Source of the DNA: VAUL01 sp964603155
GTDB lineage: Bacteria > Desulfobacterota > Desulfuromonadia > Desulfuromonadales > BM103
Reading direction: 5' to 3'
Assembly: GCA_964603155.1 (NCBI GenBank)
Contig: CAZRTZ010000001.1
Span: forward strand, 62,001 to 126,000
Length of the DNA: 64,000 nucleotides
This document shows, piece after piece, positions 35,614 to 45,851 of the stretch (the stretch's first letter is position 1; every line of letters starts with the position of its first letter). The notes under the pieces are model-generated. The model ran no database searches, was not told the origin of the DNA, and worked only from the letters and a program-made list of their open reading frames with translations. A program made the translations under genes and the position numbers.

Positions 35614-35904
35614 TCAGTCCACAATCCCGCCATTGACCCGCTCGCGCAACTCCTTGCCGGTCTTGAAGAACGGGGTTTTCTTGTCGGGAATGCTGACAAT
35701 CGTACCGCTCTTCGGATTGCGCGCCTCGCGGGCGTCCCGCTGGCGGACGGTGAAGGAGCCGAAACCACGGATTTCGACGCGATCGCCATCGATCAGGGCC
35801 TGGCCGATGCCGTCAAAAATCGTGTTGACGATCATTTCCGCTTCGCGCTTGTTGAGCATGTCGTTGGTTGTGGTCAATTGTTCGATCAATTCACTCTTGG
35901 TCAT
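35614..35904 (-). CDS. ihfB: Integration host factor beta-type / HU-family protein
   Basis: 96 residues from the ATG at 35904 (MTKSELIEQL) behind AGGAGCGAG. HU/IHF fold with VEIRGFGSFTVRQRDAREARNPKSG and the beta-arm end PFFKTGKELRERV. The GFGSF and RNPKSG signatures are complete. It bends DNA for recombination, replication and transcription. The neighbour order sppA-ihfB is conserved in Geobacter relatives. HU could be the alternative, but the N-terminus favours IHF-beta. Confidence 0.92.
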   Translation of the reverse strand: MTKSELIEQLTTTNDMLNKREAEMIVNTIFDGIGQALIDGDRVEIRGFGSFTVRQRDAREARNPKSGTIVSIPDKKTPFFKTGKELRERVNGGIVD

Positions 35905-35918
35905 TGTCTCGCTCCTGT

Positions 35919-36809
35919 TCAATTAAAACCCGGCCAGGTGTACTGCAAACCGCCTGCAGTCTGCTTACTCAAGACTTGTCGCAGTTGGGAGGCAGCTTCC
36001 TGCACCAGAAAGTCGATGAGCTTCGGTTTGTCTGTCGGGGGATAAACAACCTCGGGCTTCCCCTCGATCCCGACGAGTTGTCCGGCGTAACGGACGGCTG
36101 CATCGAGATTACCCAATTCGTCGACCAGGCCAAGGTCGCGGGCTTGCCGACCGGTATAGATTCTGCCGTCAGCCAGGGTGCGGACCTTCTGCGGGTCGAG
36201 CTTGCGCCCGGCAGCGACCGATTCGACGAATTGCGAATGCACGTCGTCGATCAGGGCCTGCAAGATGGCCCGGTCTTCATCGGTCATCGGCCGAACCGGC
36301 GAACCGATGTCTTTATGCTTGCCGCTTTTGACCACCTCGCTGGAAAGACCGATTTTCTCGAGCAATTCCTGGAAGTTGGTGAATTCCATGATCACGCCGA
36401 TGCTCCCGGTCAAGGTGCCGGGATTGGCGAAGATCCGGCGGGCGGGTGCGGCGATGTAGTAGCCGCCGGAGGCAGCGACGGACCCCATAGAGACGACGAC
36501 CGGTTTGTCAGCGTTTATCCTCCGGATTTCGTCGTGAATCTCCTGGGATGGTCCTACCCCGCCGCCGGGAGAATCAACTCGCAAAACAATGGCCCTGATA
36601 TCGTCGTCTTCGTAAAAAGCATCTAGTTGCTTGATCGTATTGCTGGAATCCAGGATCATCCCTTCGACCTTGACAACCCCCACCTGCTTGCGCGGCACAA
36701 GATGGGTCGGCCTTTGGAACAGATGCGATATCACGACGACAAGGACGAGAAAGAAAAGACAGATCGAGCAAAGCAGCCCGAGAGCGATCAGCAGGGGTCG
36801 TTTTTGCAT
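35919..36809 (-). CDS. sppA: Signal peptide peptidase SppA
   Basis: About 296 residues. N-terminal membrane anchor LLIALGLLCSICLFFLVLVVVI. Ser-Lys protease: Ser in SMGSVAASGGYYIA and Lys in VVKSGKHKDIGSP, with the VDSPGG motif. The start is placed at the ATG at 36809 because the earlier ATG at 36839 lies within the rpsA terminator loop. It degrades cleaved signal peptides. It is upstream of ihfB by 14 bases. Confidence 0.93.
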   Translation of the reverse strand: MQKRPLLIALGLLCSICLFFLVLVVVISHLFQRPTHLVPRKQVGVVKVEGMILDSSNTIKQLDAFYEDDDIRAIVLRVDSPGGGVGPSQEIHDEIRRINADKPVVVSMGSVAASGGYYIAAPARRIFANPGTLTGSIGVIMEFTNFQELLEKIGLSSEVVKSGKHKDIGSPVRPMTDEDRAILQALIDDVHSQFVESVAAGRKLDPQKVRTLADGRIYTGRQARDLGLVDELGNLDAAVRYAGQLVGIEGKPEVVYPPTDKPKLIDFLVQEAASQLRQVLSKQTAGGLQYTWPGFN

Positions 36810-36821
36810 CGTTGGCAAGGA

Positions 36822-36859
36822 AAGGCCGCTCCCCCGCATGAGAAGGGAGGAGCGGCCTT
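36822..36859 (-). terminator. Terminator after rpsA
   Basis: An 11-bp stem AAGGCCGCTCC/GGAGCGGCCTT 10 bases after the rpsA stop, followed on the minus strand by CTTT. It overlaps the upstream in-frame ATG of sppA, which argues for the later sppA start. Confidence 0.75.
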
Positions 36860-36868
36860 GTCAATAGA

Positions 36869-38581
36869 TCAACCGTTATCGTTGCTGTTGCGGTCCATCG
36901 CCCCCTGCAGCAAAGCCCCCAGATTGGAGGTGGCTTCCTTCTGGGCACCAAGGAACTCGCGTACTTCCGCCTTTTCCTTGTGATCGTCAAGTTGTTTGAT
37001 CGACATGGCGATCTTGCGGTCAACCGTATCGATATTCAGCACCACGGCCTCGAGCATATCGCCCGGTTTGGCAAAATCACGCGGCGATTCAACCTTTTCA
37101 CGGCTCAGTTCGGAGACGTGAATCAAACCTTCGATCCCTTCCTCGATTTCGAGGAAAACGCCGAAATCGGTGACCGAGGTAACCCGGCCACGAATGATCG
37201 TTCCCGGGGCGCACTTGGTCGGAATGACGCTCCAGGGATCGGGGGTAAGCTGCTTGATACCCAGCGAGAAGCGCTCGTTGTCGCGATCGATATTGAGCAC
37301 CACGGCCTTGACCGTGTCGCCCTTTCGGAACAGTTCCGAAGGATGTTTAATGCGCCGCGTCCAGGAAAGATCAGAGATATGTACCAGGCCGTCGATCCCC
37401 TCATCGACACCGACAAAGACGCCGAAGTCGGTGATGTTCTTGACCTGCCCTTCGATCACCGTGCCGGCCGGGAACTTTTCACCGATCTGATCCCAGGGAT
37501 TCGGCTCGATCTGCTTGAGCCCCAGGGAAATGCGCCGGTTGGGAATGTCGAGAGCCAGAACGACGGTTTCCACCTCTTCGCCGACCGTAAGCAGCTTGTT
37601 GGGGTGTTTGATCCGCTTGGTCCAACTCATTTCGGAGACATGAATCAACCCTTCGACACCACCTTCCAACTCAATGAAGGCCCCGTAATCGGTCAGGCTG
37701 ACAACCTTGCCTTTGACGCGCAACCCGACAGGGTACTTGCTTTCGACATCGGCCCAGGGATCAGGAATGATCTGTTTGAGGCCGAGAGAGACGCGCTCAC
37801 GCTCACGGTCGAATTTGAGAACCTTTACCTGCAGTTTCTGTCCGACGGTCAGGACGTCGCTGGGGTTATTGACCCGGCCCCATGACATGTCGGTGATATG
37901 CAGGAGGCCGTCGAGTCCACCCAGATCGATGAATGCGCCGTAATCAGTGAGATTCTTGACCACGCCATCAGCAATCTGTCCTTCGACCAGGTGCTCGAGC
38001 GTCTGGCCGCGCATGGAATCACGTTCCTCCTCAAGCAGAACGCGACGCGACAGCACGATGTTGCCGCGGCGCTTGTTGAGCTTGATGATCTTGAATTTCA
38101 GGGTGGCACCCAGGAGCTTGTCCAGATTGCGCACCGGGCGAATATCCACCTGGGAACCGGGGAGGAACGCGCTGACACCGATATCGACGGTCAGGCCGCC
38201 CTTGATGCGCCCGGTGATCTTGCCTTCGACTTCGGAACCTTCCTCCAGCGTGTTCCAGATCCGCTGGCGATCGGCTTTCGACTTCGACAGAGAAATCAGG
38301 CCACTTTCATTTTCGCGCCGCTCAAACAAAACGTCGATGACATCCCCGACCTTGACCTGGGGTACGCCGCTTTCGTCGCGGAATTCATCGATCGAGATTG
38401 CCCCTTCCGATTTGTAGCCGACATCGACGATGACCGTGTCGTCATTGATCTGCACAACCGTGCCGCTGACCACGTCGCCGACATGCAACTCCTGCAGACT
38501 GCTTTCGAACAGGGATTGAAAATCCTGTTCCTGATCCATGTTGTCCATCTGTTCCGGTTTGTTGTTGATGTTGTCCGACAT
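36869..38581 (-). CDS. rpsA: 30S ribosomal protein S1
   Basis: 570 residues with six S1 RNA-binding repeats. The four C-terminal ones share the near-identical opening G-V-V-x-N-x-T-D-[YF]-G-[AV]-F and a GLVHISDLSW-type core. Start ATG at 38581 (MSDNINNKPEQMDNMDQE); an in-frame start 21 bases earlier is less likely. It brings mRNA to the 30S subunit. The leader (38582-38678) has a small CTGCCG/CGGCAG hairpin, a possible autoregulatory site. The order ispH-rpsA-sppA-ihfB is conserved. Confidence 0.97.
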   Translation of the reverse strand: MSDNINNKPEQMDNMDQEQDFQSLFESSLQELHVGDVVSGTVVQINDDTVIVDVGYKSEGAISIDEFRDESGVPQVKVGDVIDVLFERRENESGLISLSKSKADRQRIWNTLEEGSEVEGKITGRIKGGLTVDIGVSAFLPGSQVDIRPVRNLDKLLGATLKFKIIKLNKRRGNIVLSRRVLLEEERDSMRGQTLEHLVEGQIADGVVKNLTDYGAFIDLGGLDGLLHITDMSWGRVNNPSDVLTVGQKLQVKVLKFDRERERVSLGLKQIIPDPWADVESKYPVGLRVKGKVVSLTDYGAFIELEGGVEGLIHVSEMSWTKRIKHPNKLLTVGEEVETVVLALDIPNRRISLGLKQIEPNPWDQIGEKFPAGTVIEGQVKNITDFGVFVGVDEGIDGLVHISDLSWTRRIKHPSELFRKGDTVKAVVLNIDRDNERFSLGIKQLTPDPWSVIPTKCAPGTIIRGRVTSVTDFGVFLEIEEGIEGLIHVSELSREKVESPRDFAKPGDMLEAVVLNIDTVDRKIAMSIKQLDDHKEKAEVREFLGAQKEATSNLGALLQGAMDRNSNDNG

Positions 38582-38678
38582 TAACCTGATACCCCCTAAC
38601 AAAGTCTGCCGTTTTGCGGCAGTGTGGCTTTAGCCATGGTCGCTGAACGTAGCACAGCCATAAAGGAAAAACAAACGA

Positions 38679-39529
38679 TTATTTTTCGGGAGGGCCGGTC
38701 AGTTGGGTGACGCGATCGATGACTTCATCGATCAGCCAGCGTGGTGTGGACGCCCCCGCAGTGATGCCGATCGCTGCCGCCCCCTCGAACCATAACGGTT
38801 CGATTTCGCCGGCTGTCTCCAGATGGTGGGTGCGGGGTTGCAATTCACGGCAGATTTGGGCCAGGCGCGTGGTGTTGGCACTGTTGAAGCCGCCGATGAC
38901 CAGCATGACATCAACTTTCCCTGCAATTTCTCGAGCTTCGTTCTGGCGAACCGTAGTGGCATCGCAGATGGTGTTGAAGACGTGCATTTCCTGACATTTT
39001 TCCAGGCAGATGTCAGCGATCTGGCGCAGGTTTTCGAAAGACTGGGTCGTCTGGGCAACGATGCCGACGCGATTCAGGCGCGGCAGCGCGGCGGCCTCGG
39101 TGGCATTGGCGACAACCGTGACCTTGCCGGCCTCCGCATAGGAGACGATCCCCTGCACCTCCGGGTGCTCGGCTTCGCCGACAATCACGACGGCATAGCC
39201 GTCGCGAGCCAGGCGGGCTGCATATTCCTGAGCCTTTTTCACAAACGGACAGGTGGCATCGACCACGATCAACTGCCGGGTCTGGATGGCCTGCATCTCT
39301 TCCGCGGTGACGCCGTGAGAGCGAATAATCACCGCGCCGCTATCAATGTTCTCGACGTGCTGAATGACGGCGACGCCTTTTTCGGTCAGTTTTTCCACAA
39401 CCTGCGGCGAATGGATGATCGGTCCGAGTGAACAGATACGGGCATGCTGTTCGGAAGCTTCGAAAGCCATCTGCGTGGCCCGTTTGACGCCGAAACAGAA
39501 TCCGGCGCTTTTGGCAACGATGATTTTCA

Positions 39530-39530
<1 letters not shown>
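38679..39530 (-). CDS. ispH: 4-hydroxy-3-methylbut-2-enyl diphosphate reductase
   Basis: 283 residues. The [4Fe-4S] cysteines lie in AGFCFGVKRA, VDATCPFVKK and TICDATTVRQ. It makes IPP and DMAPP in the last step of the MEP pathway. The ATG at 39530 is preferred over one six bases earlier because GGAGG is at a better distance; it shares one base with the cmk stop. Confidence 0.96.
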
Positions 39531-40248
<718 letters not shown>

Positions 40249-40252
<4 letters not shown>

Positions 40253-41553
40253 GCGCGAATCTGCTCCAGCAACGCCCAGAATCCGGGAAAAGAGGTTTCA
40301 GTGCAGGCCGTGTCACTGATGGTCACGGGACCCGCGGCCGCCAGGGAGGCAATGGCGCAACTCATGGCGATACGGTGGTCGCCGTGCGAACTGACCTCCC
40401 CTCCCCACAACCGCTCGCGGCCGTTGATGATCATGCCGTCCGGAGTCGGAGTGATGTCGGCATCCAGTTTTGTCAGCTCACTGGCAATTGCGGCGATACG
40501 GTCGGTTTCCTTGACGCGCAGCTCCTCGGCATCGCGGATCGTGGTGGTCCCTTCTGCCAGCGCCGCGGCAACACTCAGGACGGGAAACTCGTCGATGGCA
40601 CGCGGCACCACCTCGCCGCCGATTTCGATCCCTTTAAGACGGCTATGGCGAACCAGGATATCGGCCACCGGCTCTCCGGACTGCTCGCGCTCATTGAGCA
40701 GTTCCAGCTTGCCGCCCATGGCACGCAGGATATCGATGGCCCCGCTGCGGGTCGGATTGAGGCCGACGTTCTTGACCAACAGCTCTGCCCCGGGGGTGAT
40801 CAATCCGGCAACCAGGAAAAAGGTCGCTGAAGAGATGTCTCCGGGAACGTGCATGTCGCGGGCCTTTAGACGCGGTCGGCCGATGACCGTCACGCCGCCC
40901 GGGAACGGTCGGACATCGGCGCCGAACCAGGTCAGCATGCGCTCGCTGTGATCGCGGGAAAGATGGGGCTCGCGTACTGTCGTCTCCCCTTCCGCATACA
41001 AACCGGCCAGAAGGATGGCCGATTTGACCTGAGCGCTGGCAATCGGCGAGTCGTAGCTGAGCGGGCAGAGAGCAGCCCCATGGATCGCCAGGGGCGCCAG
41101 TTCTCCGCCGCGCCGTCCCCAGATGCGTGCACCCATGCTCGACAACGGTCCGACCACCCTTTTCATCGGCCGCCGGCGCAAATATTGGTCACCGGTCAGG
41201 ACCGAGAAGAATTTCTGCCCCGCCAGCAGTCCGCTCATCAGGCGCATGGTGGTGCCTGAGTTGCCGCAGTCGAGCACATCGGCCGGTTCCTGAAGACCAT
41301 CGAGACCTCGCCCTTCGATCTCGAGTTCGCCGGGTGCCGCTTGGCGGACAGTAATCCCCATGGCCTGAAACGCCTTGAGGGTGGAGAGGTTGTCCTCGCC
41401 GGTCAAAAAACCGCTGACCCTTGTGGTGCCTTCGGCCAGCGAGCCAAACATGATCGAGCGATGGGAGATCGACTTGTCTCCCGGAGTGAGGATCTCGCCC
41501 CGCAGGGAGCGCGCAGGATGCAGGATGCGATCGATGGTGGTGGCGGTACTCAT
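40249..41553 (-). CDS. aroA: 3-phosphoshikimate 1-carboxyvinyltransferase (EPSP synthase)
   Basis: 434 residues from the ATG at 41553 (MSTATTIDRILHPA). The PEP/S3P motifs LTPGDKSISHRSIMFG, LDCGNSGTTMRLMSGLLAG, GDQYLRRRPMKRV and GDHRIAMSCAIASLAA are present. A longer frame upstream would overlap the tyrA stop region and lacks similarity. It acts in the shikimate pathway. Confidence 0.96.
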
Positions 41554-41626
41554 GAACCTATCCCGTTCGATTGTTAATCTGTTAGATGCGGTGAAAAACT
41601 GGCGACCGTCTCCTCGCCTACAGGCA

Positions 41627-42499
41627 CTACAAAATTGCGTCCCGGCTCTCCTTCGACCTGCGAAAGAACTCGAAGAGCTTGTCTCCATCCCCTTGCTTTA
41701 CATCGTCTTTCAGCTCGCGAAAAAAAGCCTCGAACTGCCCCATCATCTCAATCAGGGCCTCGCGATTGGTCATAGCTATGTCTCGCCACATAGTCGGATC
41801 AGAGGAGGCAATCCGGGTAAAATCACGGAAACCTCCGGCCGAGTATTCGAGGATGTTCTCTTCATAACGATCGTACGCACCCACTGCGTTGACGAGAGCA
41901 TAAGCCACCATGTGCGGCAGGTGACTGATCGCCGCCAGCACCCGGTCGTGTTTTTCGACCTCCATCGCCACCACTTCGCAACCAGCCACCTCCCACATGG
42001 CCTGGATTCTGGCCAGCGCCTCGGCGGCGGTCTGTGCCGTCGGCGTCAGAATGCAGCGGCGCCCCTGGTAGAGGGAGGCAAACGCTGCTTCGGCGCCACT
42101 GTGTTCGGTGCCGGCAATCGGGTGACCTGGGACGAAGTGGACATCCTCCCGCAGATGCGGTTCAATCGCGTCGATCACCGCCTGCTTGACGCTGCCGCCA
42201 TCAGTGACAATCGCCCCCGATTTCAAGTGCGGCATCATTTGTCGGGCGACCGATCCGAGACTCAAAACCGGCGTAGCCAGAAATATGACATCGGCGTCGG
42301 CCACACCCGCGGCAAGGTCCAGGGTGATGCTGTCCACCACATTCAGTTCCATGGCCTTGTCGAGGTTGGCTTGTCCGCGCCCGATGCCAACCACGTGCCC
42401 GACGGCCTTTCTCGCCTTGAGCGCCAAGGAGAGCGATCCGCCGATCAGGCCGACTCCGACCACCGCCAGCTTCGGGATGTAAATTTCCTTACTCCTCAC
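41627..42499 (-). CDS. tyrA: Prephenate dehydrogenase
   Basis: 290 residues. The Rossmann motif is LAVVGVGLIGGSLSLALKA. PGHPIAGTEHSGAEAA and DRVLAAISHLPHMVAYALV mark the catalytic region. The GTG at 42499 lies inside a CTCCTCAC-type repeat that also supplies AGGAG upstream; there is no better start. It gives 4-hydroxyphenylpyruvate for tyrosine. It is 10 bases from pheA. Confidence 0.94.
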   Translation of the reverse strand: MRSKEIYIPKLAVVGVGLIGGSLSLALKARKAVGHVVGIGRGQANLDKAMELNVVDSITLDLAAGVADADVIFLATPVLSLGSVARQMMPHLKSGAIVTDGGSVKQAVIDAIEPHLREDVHFVPGHPIAGTEHSGAEAAFASLYQGRRCILTPTAQTAAEALARIQAMWEVAGCEVVAMEVEKHDRVLAAISHLPHMVAYALVNAVGAYDRYEENILEYSAGGFRDFTRIASSDPTMWRDIAMTNREALIEMMGQFEAFFRELKDDVKQGDGDKLFEFFRRSKESRDAIL

Positions 42500-42513
42500 G
42501 CCTCACTCCTCAC
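42489..42513. repeat. CTCCTCAC-family repeat at the tyrA start
   Basis: TTACTCCTCACGCCTCACTCC, then TCACC; on the minus strand it provides GAGGAG and the GTG start of tyrA. A close relative is at 63062-63095 at the rimI start. Confidence 0.7.
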
Positions 42514-43583
42514 CGAGCCTTGGGATAAGATCCCAGCACCTTCAAGAACTGGCAGTATTGATGTAACTCCTCGATCGCCGAGGCGATACGTTCGTCGCGA
42601 ATATGCCCTTCCAGATCGAGGAAGAAGATGTATTCCCAGGCACGGCCTTTCATTGGCCGGCTCTCGATCTTGGACAGGTTGATGCCGCGCTTCGAGAACG
42701 GCTCCAGCATCCGGTAGAGAATCCCCGGTTCATCGCGAACGCTGAACATGATCGAGGTCTTGTCAGCTCCGCCGGGGTCGGGCATCTGCCGGCCGATGAC
42801 CAGAAAGCGGGTGAAGTTGTTGGGATTGTCCTCGATGCGGTGTTTGACGGCCCGTAACCCGTAGAGCGTCGCCGCAGCTTCGCTGGCAATCGCCGCCACG
42901 CCTTCGTCTTCGGCCGCCAGTTGTGCTGCCTGAGCGGTGCTGGCGACATCGACCAGTGGCACGTCGGGGAGGTTTTCCTCCAGCCAGGCACGGCACTGAC
43001 CCAGGGCCTGGGGGTGGGAAATCACCTTGCGGACGTCTTCAATCTTCCCGGAACGGCTCAACAGGTCATGGGAGACTTCGATCAGCACTTCGGCGATGAT
43101 CTTGAGGTCGGACTCCATGAACATATCGAGGGTGTGGGAGACCACGCCCTCGTTGGAGTTTTCGACCGGCACGACGCCGTAGTTGGCGCGATTGCGACCC
43201 ACTTCGTCAAAAATCGACGGGATGCTCTTGATTGGCACCAGCTGGGCAGAAAAACCGAATTGCTGCATGGCGGCGACGTGGGTGAAGGTCCCCTGTGGAC
43301 CGAGAAAGGCGACTTTGAGGGGCTGCTCGAGGGAGAGAGAGGCGGAGATGATTTCACGAAAGACTCGCCTTACCCCTTCCTCGGGGAAAGGCCCGGGATT
43401 CGCAGCACTCAAACGTGCGTGGATCGCCTGCTCCCGGCTCGGTACATAGAAATCGCCTCGCGAGTCGGTCTTGGCTTTGCCGACGGCGATCACCAGACGG
43501 GCACGCTGGTTAAGCAGATCGAGGATTTGATCATCGATGGCATCGATCTGCCGGCGCAGATCGGTGAGGGTCTGATCAGGCAC
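42510..43583 (-). CDS. pheA: Bifunctional chorismate mutase / prephenate dehydratase (P-protein)
   Basis: 357 residues in three parts: a type II chorismate mutase (1-90, LTDLRRQIDAIDDQILDLLNQRARLVIAVGKAK), prephenate dehydratase (95-275, VAFLGPQGTFTH) and an ACT domain (280-357, DEPGILYRMLEPFSKRGINLSKIESRP), where the GAL-like and ESRP motifs bind phenylalanine. It leads to phenylpyruvate and should be feedback-inhibited by phenylalanine. It is first of the aromatic/isoprenoid run on this strand. Confidence 0.96.
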   Translation of the reverse strand: MPDQTLTDLRRQIDAIDDQILDLLNQRARLVIAVGKAKTDSRGDFYVPSREQAIHARLSAANPGPFPEEGVRRVFREIISASLSLEQPLKVAFLGPQGTFTHVAAMQQFGFSAQLVPIKSIPSIFDEVGRNRANYGVVPVENSNEGVVSHTLDMFMESDLKIIAEVLIEVSHDLLSRSGKIEDVRKVISHPQALGQCRAWLEENLPDVPLVDVASTAQAAQLAAEDEGVAAIASEAAATLYGLRAVKHRIEDNPNNFTRFLVIGRQMPDPGGADKTSIMFSVRDEPGILYRMLEPFSKRGINLSKIESRPMKGRAWEYIFFLDLEGHIRDERIASAIEELHQYCQFLKVLGSYPKAR

Positions 43584-43659
43584 AAATGCCTCCTTTCCCG
43601 GTTCTCCGGAGCAGCGACTCTAGCTTAATTTGCGGGTAAAAGGCAAGGCGGCGGAACGC

Positions 43660-44733
43660 TCAACGCGCTGATGCGCCGGCCAATTTTGCGGGTGGCAGGA
43701 AGGTGTGCAGGCGGACCAGTCGTTCCGCTTCGGGGAGCGCGGCAAGTTCGCTTGCTGCAGTATAAAAACCGGGAAGATCGCCATGTTTGCTGGCCAGCAA
43801 ACCCTCAAATGCTGGAAGCAGATCGCGATAGGTTGCCAGGGAGGCCAGGCGGGCATTATTGACCCCGCGCTCCAGCCAGCGCGTGATGCCGTCTCCACCC
43901 CAGCGCTGTTCCAGTTCCAGGGCATTGCCGGTCAGCTCTGCAAGGATTTCCTGCTTGGCCGTGCGCATGACCGTGGCGGACAGCGGTCGGGCATAGAGGT
44001 CTTCCAACCGGTCGCGACATTTACGCAGCAGCGCGAAAAATTCGGCATTGCGCTGTTCACCCAGTTGATAGCGTTCCCGCTCGGATTCCAGATCACGCCT
44101 CTGCAGCCAGCGCCGTAGTCCTTCGCGCTCGACGGTGACCGCAAACGCCTCGTTGAAACGGGTGTCATCAGGAACATAGAGCAGTTGATGAGCGAGTTCG
44201 TGAAAGATCAGTGCCACCCCCGCATATGGACGCTCATCGAAAAAGGTATTGAGGACCGGGTCGTCGAACCATCTGAGCGTGGAATAAGCCTGCACCCCGT
44301 AAACATCGACATCCAGCCCATCGGACTTCAGCTGTCCGGCCATCTTGTGGGCTGTGGCTTCATCGAAGTAGCCGCGATAAGTGACGCACCCTGCAAACGG
44401 GAAACACCACTGCCGCGGCTCCAGAGAAAACTCGGGGGCGGCTACGATATTCCACACCACGTAGGGGCGGCCGAGGTCGGCAAATCCACGGTAGCTGCCG
44501 TTGTCAGGCAAATACAGTTCCCGGCTGGCAAACTCGCGTGCCTCGCGGATCTGCCCGAGCTGCTGACGCTGTTCGGGAGGTGTTTGCGGATCGGCCAGCA
44601 CTTCCTCTATGGGGCGGCAGCGTCGCATCAGGTCGAGATGTCCGGAAGCGCACTGCACGTAGTAGCCGAGATCGGAGCAGGACGAAAGGAAAATGACCGA
44701 CGAACACAAAAAGAAGAGCGGAAGTTTGGGCAT
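43660..44733 (-). CDS. Lipoprotein aminopeptidase-like protein with HExxH zinc motif
   Basis: 357 residues. Signal peptide MPKLPLFFLCSSVIFLSSCSD with a lipobox-like LSSC (processing at Cys). Zinc motif FHELAHQLLYV and a downstream NEAFAVTVEREG glutamate fit the predicted aminopeptidase family (COG4324). The last part is helical. A GTG 15 bases earlier is possible. It probably acts in the periplasm; substrate unknown. Confidence 0.83.
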   Translation of the reverse strand: MPKLPLFFLCSSVIFLSSCSDLGYYVQCASGHLDLMRRCRPIEEVLADPQTPPEQRQQLGQIREAREFASRELYLPDNGSYRGFADLGRPYVVWNIVAAPEFSLEPRQWCFPFAGCVTYRGYFDEATAHKMAGQLKSDGLDVDVYGVQAYSTLRWFDDPVLNTFFDERPYAGVALIFHELAHQLLYVPDDTRFNEAFAVTVEREGLRRWLQRRDLESERERYQLGEQRNAEFFALLRKCRDRLEDLYARPLSATVMRTAKQEILAELTGNALELEQRWGGDGITRWLERGVNNARLASLATYRDLLPAFEGLLASKHGDLPGFYTAASELAALPEAERLVRLHTFLPPAKLAGASAR

Positions 44734-44802
44734 GTCCAAGTCTAGCACAGCTCGCTTATGGCGTTGAAGGTCAGTCCGTCCGGTCGACAGATGGGGAGAT
44801 GC

Positions 44803-45495
44803 TCAGGCCAAGGCCATCAGCAAAGGCAACAGGAAGGTGGTGACCAGGCCGTTGAGGCCGATGGCCAGCCCGGCAACGGTTCCCGACAGGCGGTCGATCT
44901 CCAGCATGCGCGCCGTACCGATGCCATGCGCTGCCGTGCCGACCGCAAGCCCGGCGGCAAGGTGGGTGCGGATGCCGAGACGACGGCAGAATTCGGCACC
45001 GCACATCGCACCCAGACAGCCGGTCATGACCACCACCGGCGCAGTCAGGGCCGGGATGCCGCCAATGCGTTCGGCGATGCCGATGGCAATCGGTGCGGTG
45101 ACCGATTTTGGAGCGATCGAGATGATGACATCGCGACTGCCGCCGAGCAGCCAGGCAATCCCGCAGGCGGAAACGATCGAGGCGAGCGAGCCGCAAAGCA
45201 CGCCGAGCAGGATGGCACGTTTGCTGCGCCAGATTTCGAGCCGTCGCTGGTAAAGCGGAACCGCAAGGGCGACCACTGCCGGGCCGAGGAGAAAGGTTAC
45301 CAACTCCCCGCCGCGGGCATAGTTTCGGTAGGGGATTCCGGCAACCAATAGCAGTGTGATTATGGCCAGAATGCTGACCAGCACCGGATTGAGCCAGACG
45401 CTGCCAGTGCGCCGATAAAGCCGTTGCGCAAGGACGAAAACGGTCAGGGTCAGGGTGATCCCGAACAGCGGCATGTCGCTAACGTCAGGAGTCAT
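44803..45495 (-). CDS. lrgB: LrgB/CidB-family membrane protein
   Basis: 230 residues with several membrane helices; the family signature is ISIAPKSVTAPIAIGIAERIGG, with GTAAHGIGTARMLE near the end. It forms a pair with LrgA, proposed to control murein hydrolase export, cell death or small-molecule efflux. Start ATG at 45495 overlaps the lrgA stop. Confidence 0.92.
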   Translation of the reverse strand: MTPDVSDMPLFGITLTLTVFVLAQRLYRRTGSVWLNPVLVSILAIITLLLVAGIPYRNYARGGELVTFLLGPAVVALAVPLYQRRLEIWRSKRAILLGVLCGSLASIVSACGIAWLLGGSRDVIISIAPKSVTAPIAIGIAERIGGIPALTAPVVVMTGCLGAMCGAEFCRRLGIRTHLAAGLAVGTAAHGIGTARMLEIDRLSGTVAGLAIGLNGLVTTFLLPLLMALA

Positions 45496-45847
45496 CGCCC
45501 CCACCTGCCTGAGATGGATCGGCCAGTCGATCTGCGACCAGGGCAGTGACGGCAATCACCACGAAGGTGCTGAGTACGGTGGCTGTAACGATCGGCAGCC
45601 ATTCACGGGCGAGGAGATCGAAGTATTGCATCACGGCAACTCCGACCGGGATGAAGAGCAGCGCCATGTTGGTCAGCAGAAGCTCAGCGGCTTCGGTGAC
45701 CCATTCCAGCCTGACGACATCCAGCATGAGGGCGACCAGAAGCAGGGTCATCCCCAGCACATTACCGGGAACCGGCCACCCGGTCGTGCGTGTGAGCAGC
45801 TCTCCCAGCAGCTGACAACCGAACAGGATGGCAAAGCCGCGGATCAT
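45485..45847 (-). CDS. lrgA: LrgA/CidA-family membrane protein
   Basis: 120 residues with four hydrophobic helices (FAILFGCQLLGELLTRTTG, VLGMTLLLVALML, ELLLTNMALLFIPVGVAVM, IVTATVLSTFVVIAVTALVAD), the holin-like pattern of CidA/LrgA. GAGGAA precedes the ATG. It overlaps lrgB and is 4 bases from the TPR gene upstream. Confidence 0.92.
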   Translation of the reverse strand: MIRGFAILFGCQLLGELLTRTTGWPVPGNVLGMTLLLVALMLDVVRLEWVTEAAELLLTNMALLFIPVGVAVMQYFDLLAREWLPIVTATVLSTFVVIAVTALVADRLADPSQAGGGDDS

Positions 45848-45851
45848 GGGA

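Noticed and set aside
36809..36839. Earlier sppA start at 36839
   Set aside because: That ATG lies in the loop of the rpsA terminator and lacks a ribosome-binding site.
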